6,650 nucleotides of DNA from Ruminiclostridium sp. (GTDB taxonomy: Bacteria > Bacillota > Clostridia > DSM-8532): assembly GCA_003535195.1 (NCBI GenBank), contig DOHN01000161.1, forward strand, positions 458 through 7,107. The letters are read 5' to 3'. Position 1 is the stretch's first letter. Every line of letters begins with the position of its first letter. The translations under genes were made by a program, and so were the position numbers. Positions 6,097 to 6,650 of this stretch are shown one piece after another. The notes beneath the pieces are model-generated. The model ran no database searches and was not told the origin of the DNA. It worked only from the letters and a program-made list of their open reading frames with translations.

Positions 6097-6650
6097 AATC
6101 ATATTTGCATATTCTGATGACAAGATTATGGATTACTATTTTAATACCCTTTCTGGCGGCCGCAGCCACTGCCGGAATCAATTTATATGTTCTGGAACCG
6201 ATATACGAATCCAGCACAACCTTGTATGTAATGAATAAAGATTTTGACCGGCTTGCATATGATGATTTTCTTGTAAGCCAGCAGCTTTTGAAGGACTGCC
6301 GGGAAATTATCAGAAGCAAATCCATCGCAAAAACAGTTATTGGACGGCTGAACCTGGAGAATTTAACCGAGGAGGAATTGGCAAAAAAAATTGCAGTAAA
6401 TCTTAAAAATGATACAAGATTGCTGGAAATAAAGGTAAGTGATACCAGCAGCGCAAGAGCGAAGACAATAGCAGACGAGATCAGCGTTGCTTTTCGGCAG
6501 AGAGTGAGCGAACTTATCAAGCTTGAGACGCTGGAAGTGGTAGATGAAGCGGAGGAAGCCGGTGAACCCAGTTCGCCAAAACCTTTGATGAATACCGTTA
6601 TTGCATTTTTTGCCGCTCAGTTTCTAGTCATTTGCGGAATGTTTATAAAG
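6087..6650 (+). CDS. Wzz/YveK (CpsC-like) polysaccharide chain-length or co-polymerase protein, 3' end outside the window
   Basis: The frame is open from ATG 6087 to the right edge (188 codons seen). AAGGTGA at 6074-6080 lies 6 bases upstream. The layout is typical of Wzz-domain proteins (PF02706 by recollection). A short cytoplasmic N-terminus is followed by a first membrane segment at about 14-36 (LWITILIPFLAAAATAGINL). Next come PIYESSTTLYV, an extracytoplasmic helical domain (about 49-150), the stretch ETLEVVDEAEE, the proline-rich PSSPKP (161-166), and a second membrane segment beginning at about 168 (MNTVIAFFAAQFLVICGMF). In Firmicutes such proteins (YveK, CpsC/CapA) modulate capsule or exopolysaccharide length and activate a separate tyrosine kinase (CpsD/YwqD), often encoded next door; a kinase gene beyond the edge would be expected. 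Lying after the ileS terminator, it probably starts a new transcription unit, but I found no clear promoter. Confidence 0.9.
   Translation, partial: MDIKSYLHILMTRLWITILIPFLAAAATAGINLYVLEPIYESSTTLYVMNKDFDRLAYDDFLVSQQLLKDCREIIRSKSIAKTVIGRLNLENLTEEELAKKIAVNLKNDTRLLEIKVSDTSSARAKTIADEISVAFRQRVSELIKLETLEVVDEAEEAGEPSSPKPLMNTVIAFFAAQFLVICGMFIK

Noticed and set aside
5990..6520. Minus-strand 176-codon ORF with hydrophobic stretches
   Set aside because: It is antisense to the Wzz-family gene, which has a good ribosome binding site, the correct membrane topology and family motifs. The minus-strand product resembles no family and mirrors that gene's composition.

Overview
The window looks like ordinary chromosome of a member of the Firmicutes, most likely class Clostridia. 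The evidence is a T-box-controlled ileS, a ylmH-family gene directly upstream of it, an xpaC-telA pair, purine-rich Shine-Dalgarno sequences, a near-perfect vegetative promoter and a YveK/CpsC-type Wzz gene. I cannot name a genus from the sequence. All genes read on the + strand.

Layout from left to right. (1) The 3' end of an xpaC-family gene, cut by the window edge, is followed closely by a complete telA/yaaN-family gene ending at 1512. (2) A gap of about 250 bases carries a weak terminator-like hairpin and then an unusually structured segment (about 1623-1711), where long inverted arms enclose a perfect 10-bp hairpin. (3) A ylmH-family S4-domain gene follows, with a TTG start and a strong ribosome binding site. 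(4) The 502-base gap 2589-3090 is almost wholly regulatory. It holds a perfect 17-bp dyad, a consensus promoter (TTGACA, 18 bases, TATAAT) and a complete T-box leader with an AUC isoleucine specifier, a UGGU acceptor-pairing bulge and a transcription attenuator. (5) A full-length ileS (920 codons) ends at a strong intrinsic terminator. (6) A gap follows with two overlapping mini-ORFs of 16 and 19 codons that lead into a Wzz/YveK-type polysaccharide chain-length gene, cut by the right edge.

How the genes work together. ileS is its own transcription unit: uncharged tRNA-Ile should be read by the leader and allow transcription into the synthetase gene. ylmH next to ileS matches the tail of the conserved Firmicutes cell-division cluster (sepF-ylmG-ylmH-divIVA-ileS), but divIVA is absent from between them and an xpaC-telA pair lies on the upstream side. 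The Wzz gene probably opens a separate exopolysaccharide or capsule cluster beyond the window.

I see no clear new defence system, mobile element or CRISPR array. The observations most worth following are the structured element between telA and ylmH, the mini-ORF chain before the Wzz gene, the 17-bp dyad touching the ileS promoter, and the HxGT (rather than HxGH) signature in the IleRS catalytic site.
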